A stretch of DNA of 64,000 nt from Candidatus Symbiopectobacterium sp. NZEC151 (GCF_025962655.1 NZ_JAGFPE010000001.1:248001-312000); one strand, 5' to 3'; counted from the stretch's first letter, positions 46,923 through 56,549 are shown. Notes: generated by a model from the sequence alone, not told the origin. Program-made: numbers and translations.

Positions 46923-47645
46923 GTGCCATTTCAAATTAAAGTTACTGAAATGATCGCTTACAGAGCTGCATATATCTGTAGTAACCCAGAATGCAATACT
47001 CTGACTATCGGTCCGGCTCTCACTGAAAGTGCATTAAAGAATAAAAAAGGTGAGGCCGCTCATATTTTTGGCGAAAAACCAGGTGCAGCAAGGTTCACCT
47101 CAAACCCAAGTGTTGATGTTAATGGTGTCGAAAATGGACTTTGGTTATGCGCTAACTGCCACACATTGATAGATAAAAATAATGGGATTGATTATAGTGA
47201 ATTGAAACTTCTTGAATGGAAAAAAGAGCACGAAGAAACTATATCGGTGCTTCTGAGAACACATAAAAGCCCTCTTCCTCTGATATCGCGACAATCGACG
47301 AATCGCAAAATTGCTCAAAATATTGTTGATTATATTTCTTCAAAGGGCGTATTTTTTCAAAGTTCATTCATTGAAGATCCAATGCTTTGTATCAGCTCAA
47401 TAGATCAAGTTAGAAAAATGATACAGAGAGAGATGCGAGAAATTGACGCTGATAAGCGTTTTAAAGAAATGTGTAGAGAAATTCAGGACGCGAACAGAGA
47501 ATTTATGAATGAGCTTTCACTGGATAGCAGCATGCTTGATGCTCACTTGATTATATTACGAAAAAAAGTTGGTCGACAGTTAAAACGACTAAGAGATGAG
47601 ATTGGTTGTGATATATCAGGGCAAATAACTAATATTATTCCATAG
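46923..47645 (+). CDS. HNH endonuclease-domain protein
   Basis: This is a 240-residue protein with an N-terminal HNH zinc-finger nuclease: CSNPEC (C19, C24), GEAAHI (H47), ENGLWLCANCHTLID (C76, C79, H80). This variant is frequent in defence islands. A helical C-terminal region (about 110-240, rich in Arg, Lys and Glu) may be a sensor or coiled coil. GTG 46923 is chosen because GGAG lies 6 nt upstream; a TTG at 46911 is possible. AT-rich codon use marks it as acquired. Confidence 0.75.
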   Translation: MPFQIKVTEMIAYRAAYICSNPECNTLTIGPALTESALKNKKGEAAHIFGEKPGAARFTSNPSVDVNGVENGLWLCANCHTLIDKNNGIDYSELKLLEWKKEHEETISVLLRTHKSPLPLISRQSTNRKIAQNIVDYISSKGVFFQSSFIEDPMLCISSIDQVRKMIQREMREIDADKRFKEMCREIQDANREFMNELSLDSSMLDAHLIILRKKVGRQLKRLRDEIGCDISGQITNIIP

Positions 47646-48341
47646 TAATTAAACTAACCGATGTTATCTAATAATTTTTCCTAGCTTCAGTATAGTACTA
47701 CATAACCACTGGCTATGTTTGCTTCTCACTAATAGCAGATCTGCCGGCCTTTTAGCCTGACTTATAAGTGCCAGATATAGTCATTCGCCCCTGAGAATTA
47801 CACTTTTAAGTTATTCAGGGTGTGCTACTCCCCGTTGATTAATACACGGTAATGTTAGTAATACCTCCAAGGTAGTGAGAGCAATTGCGAACTTCCGCTG
47901 TTCACTCATAGCCGCCTATGGTGTTCGTTGTGGTGCCTGGTTTGTGACAGAAGCTTACGTTCATCATTCAGGATCTTCAATTATAGCGTAGTGAATACGA
48001 CTATCGAGAAAGAGCGTTTAGCGGAATGGTGCAGTCCAGTGATCTAATTGATCGCGGCACCCAATTCTGAAGCATAATTTATTGTTATTACCAATAATGC
48101 CAATATCCACAGCAATGATGAAAATTCTCAGGCTATTGTATTATCTGAAAATATTCTCTGAAGGAGAGCATATTGGGTTAACATGAAACAACTAATAGTT
48201 ACCAACATCGAAGACAGTAAAGAAATTTTTTAACGCAGAAAACAGGTCTGCAATAGTGAGCGTGATTGTCACCACATTTAAATTATTTAAATAACTAACA
48301 TGCAGTAGATCTCATTTAGAAATGTCAAATGAATCGATAAA
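47646..48341. other. Intergenic region, about 700 bp, no gene seen
   Basis: AT-rich sequence with many stops in all frames. A 16-codon frame after AAGGAGAG (MKQLIVTNIEDSKEIF, about 48183-48233) is the only item with a good ribosome site. It is too short to support as a gene. No repeats or RNA gene were recognised. Confidence 0.4.
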
Positions 48342-49412
48342 TTAATGATCTAGGATTTTTGAAACACCATAATTTGAGAATCCGGGAAAATCTGGATAAA
48401 TAGTTGAATGATTATAACCGTAAATCTTCTCAAGGTCTTCTCTTATAGATTTTTTAGATTCTGCAGATATTTTTATTGAATAGACGGCATTTCGTGTATT
48501 ATCACGGATATCTTTTGTTGGAATATTTTTCGGCTTAATGGCAAGGCATGTTAACTCTCTAAATTCATCTATCGGCAACCATTTTCCTGTGCTTGGGTTA
48601 ACAACCTGAAAAGATGAGTTATTGTTTACGCGATTTTGGAAATCGATATACCCTTCACGTAATATAGTACCAACAACCCCACCGAAAATAAACCCTCCAT
48701 TCTGTGCTGCTATCCTCCCGTCAAGTGATGGTGGCTTCCAAGCATAATAATGAGTAGTCCATTCATAATCCCAATTTTTAAGATATTCATCTAGCTCAAT
48801 CGGATTTTCAAAAGATCCATGCTGAGATTTTTTAAAACTTTTACTCCAAGGCGTATCTAGCGAATCTTCCCAGTCCCTAAGATATTTATTTTCATTAATA
48901 ATACGGTCTGTGATGTCAATTGCAAATATACGACCATTTTTTGATTCTTCATTTTTACTATATTCAGTAGCAAAAAAAGCAGCCACCAATGCATTGAAAG
49001 TAATATCGATAAGTCTTGTTGGTGTTCCATAATGTTGTAACATGGCAAGCTGGGATAAAATGGATAGTCTTCCTCCTATTCGTTGAGAGTGCAAACCCCA
49101 CTTACGCAATTCAACGAGAATCCTTTGCTCAAGCTTGGAGAACTCTTTCTCAGTTATACGATACGGATTACTATTTATAAACGTTCTATAAAGCCTGCTT
49201 GTTAGCGGCCAGTTAGCATCAACTTGCCCTCGCCATACTATTGTTCTGTTCTTTTTTACTGCCATATGAGAAATTGAGGATATATGTCGTTGAAGATCTT
49301 CATAATTTCTGGCAGTTACTTCGTAATTTGACCAATAGTCAGAAACGTTCATTAACGTTTTTCCTTGATGAGATTTTTTCAGAATTTTATCCAAAGGCAC
49401 GTTCACCTGCAA
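48342..49412 (-). CDS. FRG-domain protein
   Basis: This 356-residue protein has the conserved FRG features: IVWRGQVDANWPLTSRLYR (about residues 57-75), LAMLQHYGTPTRLIDITFNALVAAFFA (about 122-148), and RIAAQNGGFIFGG (about 235-247). The family was named for an F/W-R-G motif and is common in phage-defence and mobile regions. Its biochemical activity is not settled. The start at 49412 is the first ATG; an internal ATG at 49352 (MNVSDYW) is an alternative. It stands alone, flanked by 500-700 bp of AT-rich non-coding DNA. Confidence 0.8.
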   Translation of the reverse strand: MQVNVPLDKILKKSHQGKTLMNVSDYWSNYEVTARNYEDLQRHISSISHMAVKKNRTIVWRGQVDANWPLTSRLYRTFINSNPYRITEKEFSKLEQRILVELRKWGLHSQRIGGRLSILSQLAMLQHYGTPTRLIDITFNALVAAFFATEYSKNEESKNGRIFAIDITDRIINENKYLRDWEDSLDTPWSKSFKKSQHGSFENPIELDEYLKNWDYEWTTHYYAWKPPSLDGRIAAQNGGFIFGGVVGTILREGYIDFQNRVNNNSSFQVVNPSTGKWLPIDEFRELTCLAIKPKNIPTKDIRDNTRNAVYSIKISAESKKSIREDLEKIYGYNHSTIYPDFPGFSNYGVSKILDH

Positions 49413-49907
49413 TACTATGCTAATTCATGACAATATAGTTTTTTTTCATGCTGGATTATATCATTAAAGTGTAAAATGTCTCCAGAGTGTTATCCAGATA
49501 ATGAAAAAATAATAATTTATGTCTATGCTAGTGTGGTTTTTCATTCATTTACTAGGAAAGTAAGATGGAGAATGTTAGCGCCGAAAAAGAATTAATTTAT
49601 ATAAATACGTATGCTCTTCACAACCAACTCTATCATAGTGATTACTAGCGTTTTTTTCAACAAAAATGTAAGCTACTTACTCTCTCAAGCAGGATATATA
49701 ATTTGTACATCCTATGGATGTAGTATCTCTGGTCGATGGATGGATGCCTTGTGGAAATAATTGTCATAATATAATGAGTTTTTAATATTTTTCAGCTAAT
49801 CAAATGTTAGGGGCTTGAAATAAATGCATAGATCTTGAAATTATTAACGTTTTTAGGCATAATTATTGCCATATTGAATGATACTAGTGAGTTAGGGTAA
49901 AAGTTAA
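49413..49907. other. AT-rich intergenic region between divergent genes
   Basis: About 500 bp without a supportable gene, very AT-rich. It must contain promoters for the FRG gene (minus) and the methyltransferase (plus). No clear consensus elements were singled out. Confidence 0.4.
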
Positions 49908-51176
49908 ATGTTTATCAGCTTCGATGAGTGGATTAATCAAAGGAAGATCACGTCATGGGGAACAAATTTCGGAACATCGCAAATAGCTTTTCAAGGTTGG
50001 CGACATTTCAAAGAGGCTTATGTTCCTGAATTAATTGAAAGAGCAATTAATGAAAGCCGAATACCGGTGACTAGCTGTCTGGATCCATTTGGTGGTTCTG
50101 GAACTACTGCATTAGCATGCCAGTTTTTAGGTGTTCACCCCTCGACAATCGAGGTCAATCCATATCTTGCTGACTTAATTGAAGCTAAACTTTCTACTTA
50201 TAATATTCATTCATTAGTAGATGATTTTGGCTTCGTTATTAAAACTTCTTACGAAGATATACCAAATGTTGAAGAGTATATTAATTATTTGCCTCCAACA
50301 TTTGTTGAGCCCGGAATTAATAATAGATGGATTTTTAATTTAGGTGTGGCTAATAGGATATATGCCATCATATCCGCTATAAAAAAAATAAATAACCCTA
50401 TTAATGCAAGGTTATTTAAAGTGTTATTGGGTGGGATTTTGGTAGAGGTAAGCAATACCGTTGTCAATGGGAAAGGGCGGAGATATCGTAATAATTGGAA
50501 TAATAGATTAGTTGAGAATTTCAAAGTTGATGAGCTATTTCAGATTTCTGTTAAAAGGGCGATATCTGACATTTCAAAATATTCTAATCGGAGATGCTTG
50601 TCGTTCGAACTTCTGCGTGGTGATAGTAGAGAACTTATTTCTTCAATAAAAAATATTGATCTGTGCGTTTTTTCTCCTCCTTACCCAAATTCTTTTGACT
50701 ATACTGACGTATATAATATTGAGCTATGGGTATTACAATATTTAAACTCCAAAAATGATAATAAATTACTTAGAGAAAAAACATTAACTTCACATGTCCA
50801 GGTGCAACGAAGCTATAGTTCATACCCTGATGGTTCGGCTTTATTAAGTGAAACAATTGGAAATTTAGAGGTTTTGCAAAAGTCCCTATGGAATAAAAAT
50901 ATTCCGGCTATGGTTGGTGCATATTTTACAGATATGAAATTAGTAATAGATGAAGTATGTGAAAAGCTTTCTCCAAAAGGAGAGATATGGATGGTTGTTG
51001 GAGATAGTAAATATGCAGGAGTAAAAGTATCTACAGCACAAATACTTATAGAGTTAATGTCAAATAAAGGGATTAATCTCATTAATTATGAGGCTTTTAG
51101 ATCAATGAGAACATCCGCCCAGCAGGGTGGGCAGAAGGGGTTAGATGAAACTTTAATTACTTTTCGGAAAGATTAA
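49908..51176 (+). CDS. DNA methyltransferase (SAM-dependent, SPPY type)
   Basis: This is a 422-residue amino-methyltransferase for DNA. The SAM-binding motif CLDPFGGSGTTALACQFLG lies near residues 58-76, and the catalytic motif FSPPYPNSFDYTD near 255-267, the SPPY form typical of N4-cytosine (or some N6-adenine) enzymes. The two motifs are far apart, with a likely target-recognition stretch between them. The 3' end overlaps the 3' end of the oppositely read nuclease gene by 20 bp, so it is tail-to-tail with the ABC-ATPase/nuclease operon. This suggests a modification partner that protects the host from that system. Confidence 0.82.
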   Translation: MFISFDEWINQRKITSWGTNFGTSQIAFQGWRHFKEAYVPELIERAINESRIPVTSCLDPFGGSGTTALACQFLGVHPSTIEVNPYLADLIEAKLSTYNIHSLVDDFGFVIKTSYEDIPNVEEYINYLPPTFVEPGINNRWIFNLGVANRIYAIISAIKKINNPINARLFKVLLGGILVEVSNTVVNGKGRRYRNNWNNRLVENFKVDELFQISVKRAISDISKYSNRRCLSFELLRGDSRELISSIKNIDLCVFSPPYPNSFDYTDVYNIELWVLQYLNSKNDNKLLREKTLTSHVQVQRSYSSYPDGSALLSETIGNLEVLQKSLWNKNIPAMVGAYFTDMKLVIDEVCEKLSPKGEIWMVVGDSKYAGVKVSTAQILIELMSNKGINLINYEAFRSMRTSAQQGGQKGLDETLITFRKD

Positions 51177-52230
51177 TTTCAGATTGCCTTTTGCTTTCAG
51201 CTGAGTTATATAGTTTCCAACGCCATTGGTGTATGTTATTTTCTATAGAAAATTGTTTAGTATTGGCGAACCAATAATCATCATCATTGTCTGCATTACA
51301 CATATCAAAACAGCATAACACTGTATGATATGGTTCGAGTGTTATGCTATACTCTTGAGCTTGCCTCATTCCTTTATCAATCCATCCTAATTGCTCGGAA
51401 TTGTTATAAGTTTTTTTTCCAGAATTACTAAAAGAACGTAAAGCTTTTAATTCAAGCAATGCATGGTTAATTTGCTTTCCCTTTTCATGACTTTTTGAAA
51501 TAAGGAGTAAATCTAATCGACCGCCAACAGTATTTATTTCTGGTAGAGCTAATAAATTACATCCAAAATGAGACGAAAAATGGCTATATAATCTTCCTTG
51601 AATGCCTTTTTCTATATTTTCTGCTGGAAAAAATTTCCCGGAATCTTCCCAAAGCTTAAATCCTGCATTTTGAGAAGCAATTGGTGTAATTAAGCTTGTT
51701 TGGTACAAGCTATCAATAGCATATTTAATACTATTTAAGTCTAAAAATTCTTTCTTAAGTGATATTATGTATTCTTCTGTAGAATTAAAACCTTTAGGGT
51801 ACATACGTACTGTATGCTGACCATTATGTTTATCAAGCATTACAACAGGAGTATCGCCTAGACCATAATCGTTAATAAATACATCTATTAGATCATCTGG
51901 ATTTGATAGATCCACTTCAAAATAACGCCCTCGTGTAAGGGTGAGGTTAACAAAGCAAACTTTATCCATAAAAGATATTCGGCCAGAGTCAAAAGTGATA
52001 CTATTTTTTAATTTAATATTTTCATCTGATAACTCGGGTTTGTCGGGATGCAAGAAAAAAATACATGTGCCAAGATCGTTGTGATCTATTTTTCTTAACT
52101 CATAAAGTGTATATGCTAAAAACTGGCTATATACTGGTACTGATTCATCAAATACAGGCTTACCTGTGAGTTCTTCATTAACTGTATTCAATAAGTCTTG
52201 GGGATTCCATGCTCCAATGTTTTTACTCAT
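51157..52230 (-). CDS. Putative PD-(D/E)XK nuclease, effector of the ABC-ATPase system
   Basis: This 357-residue protein has a C-terminal nuclease-like core: GRLDLLLISKSHE...HALLELKALRSFS (about residues 236-268), with Asp in GRLD and the E-x-K pair in LELK, as in PD-(D/E)XK enzymes. A preceding Glu-rich helix (ENIEKGIQGRLYSHF) fits the fold. The N-terminal 200 residues are not recognised. Its start overlaps the stop of the middle-component gene by 4 bp, so it is the last gene of a three-gene operon. The nuclease assignment is by motif only. Confidence 0.65.
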   Translation of the reverse strand: MSKNIGAWNPQDLLNTVNEELTGKPVFDESVPVYSQFLAYTLYELRKIDHNDLGTCIFFLHPDKPELSDENIKLKNSITFDSGRISFMDKVCFVNLTLTRGRYFEVDLSNPDDLIDVFINDYGLGDTPVVMLDKHNGQHTVRMYPKGFNSTEEYIISLKKEFLDLNSIKYAIDSLYQTSLITPIASQNAGFKLWEDSGKFFPAENIEKGIQGRLYSHFSSHFGCNLLALPEINTVGGRLDLLLISKSHEKGKQINHALLELKALRSFSNSGKKTYNNSEQLGWIDKGMRQAQEYSITLEPYHTVLCCFDMCNADNDDDYWFANTKQFSIENNIHQWRWKLYNSAESKRQSEINLSEK

Positions 52231-52889
52231 TTAGCTACTCTCCCCATTAGAAGTTTTTGAGATAAATGCCTAATATAGAAATTAAGTTTCAATTCTTTTG
52301 TAATTAGATAGTTAGGTAAGCTCTCTTGGACAAATTCAGCTGCGTTTACACTTGGGTTATCATGAACCCATTCACCGAAATCTATTACATTACCAAAATC
52401 AACAGATTGATCTGCATATGTAGCATCAAATTCATTAGAGTTAATAATATCCTTATCAGACAATTCAGTCAGAGCAAGAGTCAGTTTTTTTAAGAAAGTA
52501 AACATTTCATACTCAGACCTCCAACTATTTAAATGTTCAATGGTTGAACTTGCCTTTTCTATATTTAATTCATAATCGGCAAAAACTCTCCAGTTATTTA
52601 AATCGTCTAAATAATGGTATTGCAAGTTTGATATCTTTATATATCCACCCAAAACAAGCCAATCGAGCTGATTTTGTAATTCTGGATAATAGGGACCGTT
52701 CTTAAGTCTTAGCACTTTCCCATCTAAAGCCTTGGCACTATATATAGGGGCTAGAATATTCGCGAAATATGCTATGTTATGAAAAACTTCAGCAGGTAAA
52801 GGTGTGATACCAGCACCTCGAGACGCTTCCAAAATCATTAAAGCTCTAACTTGTAGTTCTATGTTTCTATTAACAGGAGCCATATTCAT
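52227..52889 (-). CDS. Middle component-like protein of an ABC-three-component-type system
   Basis: This 220-residue helical protein resembles the small middle components found between an SMC-type ATPase and an effector: NIELQVRALMILEASRGAGITPLPAEVFHNIAYFANILAPIY, then LRLKNGPYYPELQNQLDWLVLGGYI (a winged-helix-like segment). It overlaps both neighbours by 4 bp (ATGA at each end), so the three proteins are made together. The function is inferred from context; no catalytic motif is visible. Confidence 0.6.
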   Translation of the reverse strand: MNMAPVNRNIELQVRALMILEASRGAGITPLPAEVFHNIAYFANILAPIYSAKALDGKVLRLKNGPYYPELQNQLDWLVLGGYIKISNLQYHYLDDLNNWRVFADYELNIEKASSTIEHLNSWRSEYEMFTFLKKLTLALTELSDKDIINSNEFDATYADQSVDFGNVIDFGEWVHDNPSVNAAEFVQESLPNYLITKELKLNFYIRHLSQKLLMGRVAK

Positions 52890-54901
52890 AACTCCTCGTT
52901 CCTTGTCGTGAAGCGAGAAGATGATTCAATAATACTATTATATTTAGCATGATAATCATCTTTGTAATCATTTACAGCTTTCGAGGGAATGGCAATTTTA
53001 AGTAAGTTGATTATGCCGCTATTTAGAGCTTCATTATCATGAAGACTTGCCACTAGTCTAGGTAAAAGTTCTCCATCGATTAGATTTGATGTTAAGACTA
53101 ATTTATTACCATCTTGGTTTGCAAAGTTGATAAATATATTTGCTGCATTCTTGACGAATATTGCATCTAATGAGGCCTCAGGAGTATCCATAACTATACT
53201 TCCAACACCGTTACTCCCCGTTGTTTTAATTAAGGCAATACGGAAAGCTAAATCAATGAACTCTCTTTGGCTTTCAGAAACTTGTGTCGGAGAGCTTCTT
53301 TCTGTTATTAATTGATGACCACCACTACGCATTTTAAAAATAAATGCAGGAAAATTAATCGGTTCGCCAGTTTGCCCCAATTTCCATGGAATTCTAAACC
53401 ATGTGATTTCACATTCTTCGACTAAGAAATTTTGAACAATATTACTGAATCCATTTTTTATGACTTCAGTTTTTGATAGAAAATCAGCTTCCACAGTCTT
53501 TATAAATTCTCTAAATTCATCCTGTGCTGATTTAAGCTCTAAGTTTTTGTCTTTAACCATAGACTCAAGTGTTGATACCTTTAAATCAATAATATTACTA
53601 GGATCTCCTGTTTTAGCTAAATTAACCTCCATTGGCATTAATTTTAAATTTATTTCTTCAATGTCATTTTTATTTTTTTCGATGTGATAATTAAGTTCTA
53701 ATATTTGTGATTCTAAATCTTTTTGTTTAACTGATTGTATTTCATAGTTTCTTTTTAAATTATGAATATTCTCTTCCAAGTATATTATCTTTTCATGAAT
53801 GTCATTTTGATTGATTTTGTCTGATTTTATTTTGAAAATATTTGAAAGATAATATTGTATTAACTTTTGTAGTCGTTCTATTTTTTTTCCAGCCACATCA
53901 GAAGCACCAAAAATATCTTTTTGTGAGTTAATTGTGGCTAATATAAATAAAAGTGTATCATCCGCCTTTGGCAATGTAGAATCTAATATTTTGACTTTAT
54001 TATTTTCTATATCTCTTTCTATACTGTCAATTTCCTGCTTATATCTTAATTGTAGAGAACGGATGGTACTTCTTTCATTACTTAAAACATCCAAATCATT
54101 CTGTAACTTATTTATATATTCAACTGTTTCTGCTCTAAGGCCTTTTAAAACGCCAATTTGATTTCGATGCCCAGTCTTATCCTCTGGGGTTTGGAAATTT
54201 TCTTTAATTTTTTTTATTTGTTTATTGACCGTGTTACGTAAGTTTCGAAAATCTGAGTCAAGCTCGAGTACCTTACGTGTCAGTTCTTTCCATTGAATTG
54301 ATTTTTCATTGTCAAGAAGGAGTATCCGCAAAAGTTCTCTTTGTGCGCTTGTATCCCAAACCAATGCACGACGATTTTCCTGATAAAAAACAATATAATG
54401 TAATATTAAAAGCCAGTCCCCAAAGCTACTGACATTTGAAAGACCTTGAATTTGATCTTGGAATAATTCTTCATCATTAACTCGATTGGAAAGAGGTAAC
54501 AATGTTTGACCAATTTTGATATCTATAATTGAAAGATTTGATAAATTTCTAGTTACGGATAACGTTGTGTTATCAAAATCAACTATTAATGTACATTTTG
54601 CATCTGTAGCATTATCGGAAACCCTATCAGAGAAAAAAGATTTCAAATCTTTTCTTTCTGCGGCGATGATATTTAAATTACCAAGTTCATCGTTTTGATC
54701 GAATTTTGCAAGGTCAAAAGGCCCTGATAACATCCTAAAAAGAATATTTATTAATGTGCTTTTTCCAAGACCATTTGCACCAAGAACAAGGGTCAGTCCT
54801 TGCTTAGAAAAGTCAATATGTAACCCTGGTTTTTCTGCTGTTCCTGGATAAAGGCCATACCCATCGATATCTAGTTGTTTTAAAATAGGAAAATTAACCA
54901 C
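52886..54901 (-). CDS. SMC/Rad50-like ABC ATPase of a defence operon
   Basis: This 671-residue ATPase has Walker A GANGLGKST (41-49), a long central coiled coil (about 195-470, many Lys/Glu/Leu heptads), a signature-like SSPTQVSESQREFIDLAFRIAL (about 535-556) and Walker B SIVMDTPEASLDA (about 566-578). The architecture is that of Rad50/RecF/SMC-type ABC ATPases used as sensors in defence systems. It is the first gene of the operon with the middle component and the nuclease. Codon use is very AT-rich, unlike the host genes. Confidence 0.75.
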   Translation of the reverse strand: MVNFPILKQLDIDGYGLYPGTAEKPGLHIDFSKQGLTLVLGANGLGKSTLINILFRMLSGPFDLAKFDQNDELGNLNIIAAERKDLKSFFSDRVSDNATDAKCTLIVDFDNTTLSVTRNLSNLSIIDIKIGQTLLPLSNRVNDEELFQDQIQGLSNVSSFGDWLLILHYIVFYQENRRALVWDTSAQRELLRILLLDNEKSIQWKELTRKVLELDSDFRNLRNTVNKQIKKIKENFQTPEDKTGHRNQIGVLKGLRAETVEYINKLQNDLDVLSNERSTIRSLQLRYKQEIDSIERDIENNKVKILDSTLPKADDTLLFILATINSQKDIFGASDVAGKKIERLQKLIQYYLSNIFKIKSDKINQNDIHEKIIYLEENIHNLKRNYEIQSVKQKDLESQILELNYHIEKNKNDIEEINLKLMPMEVNLAKTGDPSNIIDLKVSTLESMVKDKNLELKSAQDEFREFIKTVEADFLSKTEVIKNGFSNIVQNFLVEECEITWFRIPWKLGQTGEPINFPAFIFKMRSGGHQLITERSSPTQVSESQREFIDLAFRIALIKTTGSNGVGSIVMDTPEASLDAIFVKNAANIFINFANQDGNKLVLTSNLIDGELLPRLVASLHDNEALNSGIINLLKIAIPSKAVNDYKDDYHAKYNSIIESSSRFTTRNEEL

Positions 54902-55490
54902 GTCCCCCCCAGTTCAATCAGTGATTCCTATCAATGATGGTTTTTTAAGACACATCCTATCTTATAGAAGAAGATAGAATGTTGAAGGTAAAGATTCAAC
55001 ACATTTATTAATTGAATATAATTGAATTAATACAATAACTTATGATTATTTTGTGATAATGATCAAAAATTCCAATTGATTGATGATTTAAATACATAAT
55101 TGTGTAAACGATTTCATATCCAGTCACTCGCCTCTTGGTGTGACGTTACTCCCAGAAACTATGGGGCCAATGTGCGCTTATCTAGGTAGACCGGAGATAA
55201 TAAGATCGCTGCTGGAATGAGTGTCTCGGTTGCAGGTTCTGCCCGCTGTTTGGCGTACTCTCCTAATGAAATCATTTCTTATATGTATGGCTTCGCTATG
55301 TGATACGACGATGTTAGTACCGACAAAAAGTTCCTGTCAGTGTAAGTTCAGGACCGAGTACTACCTGCCTATTTCACCTCTTCGGAGTAAGGGGGGCTAC
55401 GTCCAGCAATGTAGTCTCCGATTTTTTCTTCCGCGCACTTTCCGTTCCCGTATCAGCTTCCGTCAAATCGTTTCCCAACACAACCCGTCC
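54902..55490. other. Intergenic region between the ATPase operon and ardC
   Basis: The first 200 bp are AT-rich and should hold the promoter of the minus-strand ATPase operon. From about 55130 the GC content rises and the sequence resembles plasmid-type leader DNA upstream of ardC. No gene can be supported; an in-frame N-terminal extension of ArdC across 55221-55601 reads as random, Cys/Arg-rich sequence. Confidence 0.45.
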
Positions 55491-55530
55491 CGCAAGGGTA
55501 AATGGCACGCATGCTGCGCCCTTGCGTGCC
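55491..55530 (+). promoter_or_regulatory. Two mutually exclusive hairpins in the ardC leader
   Basis: CGCAAGGG (55491-55498) can pair with CCCTTGCG (55519-55526). Alternatively GGCACGCA (55504-55511) can pair with TGCGTGCC (55523-55530). Both stems are perfect over 8 bp and share 55523-55526, so only one can form at a time. The end lies 71 nt before the ArdC ATG. A leader switch affecting ardC expression is possible (inference). Confidence 0.4.
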
Positions 55531-55601
55531 GGAACGATGCCGGGAAAGCGAACCGTCAGGCGATACGAAGACGAAAATCACTCACTGACGGAGAAAAAAC
55601 G

Positions 55602-56549
55602 ATGACGATTTCCCTGCATACCACCCGGACAAGCGCCCCTAACACCGCAGCGGCGACCAGCGTATCCCCGCTGGAGCAGTCAGGCTCCTCAAAAACGAAA
55701 TTTTCTAAAACCAGAACCGACATTTATCAGACCGTTACTGACAACATCATTGCAGCGCTGGAAGCAGGAGTTAAGCCTTGGGCGTGTCCGTGGCAGCGTG
55801 TAGCAGGTATGTCCGGATTACCTTCAAACTATGCTACTCAAGTGGCTTACAGCGGGATGAATATCATGTTGCTGTGGTGCAGCGCATCAAAACAGGGTTT
55901 CAGCGATTCACGCTGGATGACCTACAAACAGGCTCAGGCAGCAGGTGGACAGGTTCGCAAGGGTGAGCATGGAACAACAGCTATTTTCTACACCACCCTC
56001 GAAAAGGAAAACGACACCGGAGACATTGAACATATCCCGATGCTGAAAACCTTCACCGTGTTTAACGTTCAGCAAATCGACGGTTTGCCCCTGACAACGG
56101 AAACGGTCAGCCCAGAAGCGACATTTGACCCGTTACCGCAGGCTGAAAATCTGTTCAATAAGAGCGGCGCAAACATCATCGAGAAAGGACAAAATGCTTT
56201 TTTCAGCCCATCAACAGATGAAGTCTGGCTACCGGAACGCCATCTGTTTTCTGATGTGGCGAATTTCTACGCTACAGGCCTGCATGAGCTGGTTCACTGG
56301 AGTGGTGGCAAAAAACGCCTGAACCGTGAAATGAAAGGGAAGTTTGGCAGTGCGGATTATGCTCTTGAGGAGCTGATCGCCGAGCTGGGAAGCGCGTTCA
56401 TGATGGCGGATCTGGGGATTGTCGGAGAGGTACAGCACGAGAGCTATATTGCTTCCTGGCTGAAAGCACTGAAGAACGACAAACGATATATTTTCAAAGC
56501 GGCCAGTACGGCATCAAAAGCGCATCGTTATTTGATGGATAAAGCTTGA
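55602..56549 (+). CDS. ardC: ArdC-family antirestriction protein
   Basis: This 315-residue protein has two parts. An N-terminal ssDNA-binding ArdC domain (DIYQTVTDNIIAALEAGVKPWACPW; WMTYKQAQAAGGQVRKGEHGTTAIFY) is followed by a C-terminal zinc metallopeptidase-like domain with HELVHWSGG (HExxH, about residue 228) and a distal ELIAELGSAFM helix. ArdC proteins on conjugative plasmids protect incoming single-stranded DNA from host restriction. GGAG at 55590 precedes the ATG. It sits between a restriction-like module and the transfer genes, as expected for a mobile element. Confidence 0.88.
   Translation: MTISLHTTRTSAPNTAAATSVSPLEQSGSSKTKFSKTRTDIYQTVTDNIIAALEAGVKPWACPWQRVAGMSGLPSNYATQVAYSGMNIMLLWCSASKQGFSDSRWMTYKQAQAAGGQVRKGEHGTTAIFYTTLEKENDTGDIEHIPMLKTFTVFNVQQIDGLPLTTETVSPEATFDPLPQAENLFNKSGANIIEKGQNAFFSPSTDEVWLPERHLFSDVANFYATGLHELVHWSGGKKRLNREMKGKFGSADYALEELIAELGSAFMMADLGIVGEVQHESYIASWLKALKNDKRYIFKAASTASKAHRYLMDKA

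Noticed and set aside
55221-55601. 127-codon N-terminal extension of ArdC
   Set aside because: It reads as Cys/Arg-rich random sequence and contains the leader hairpins; ATG 55602 has a ribosome site and the ArdC N-terminus.
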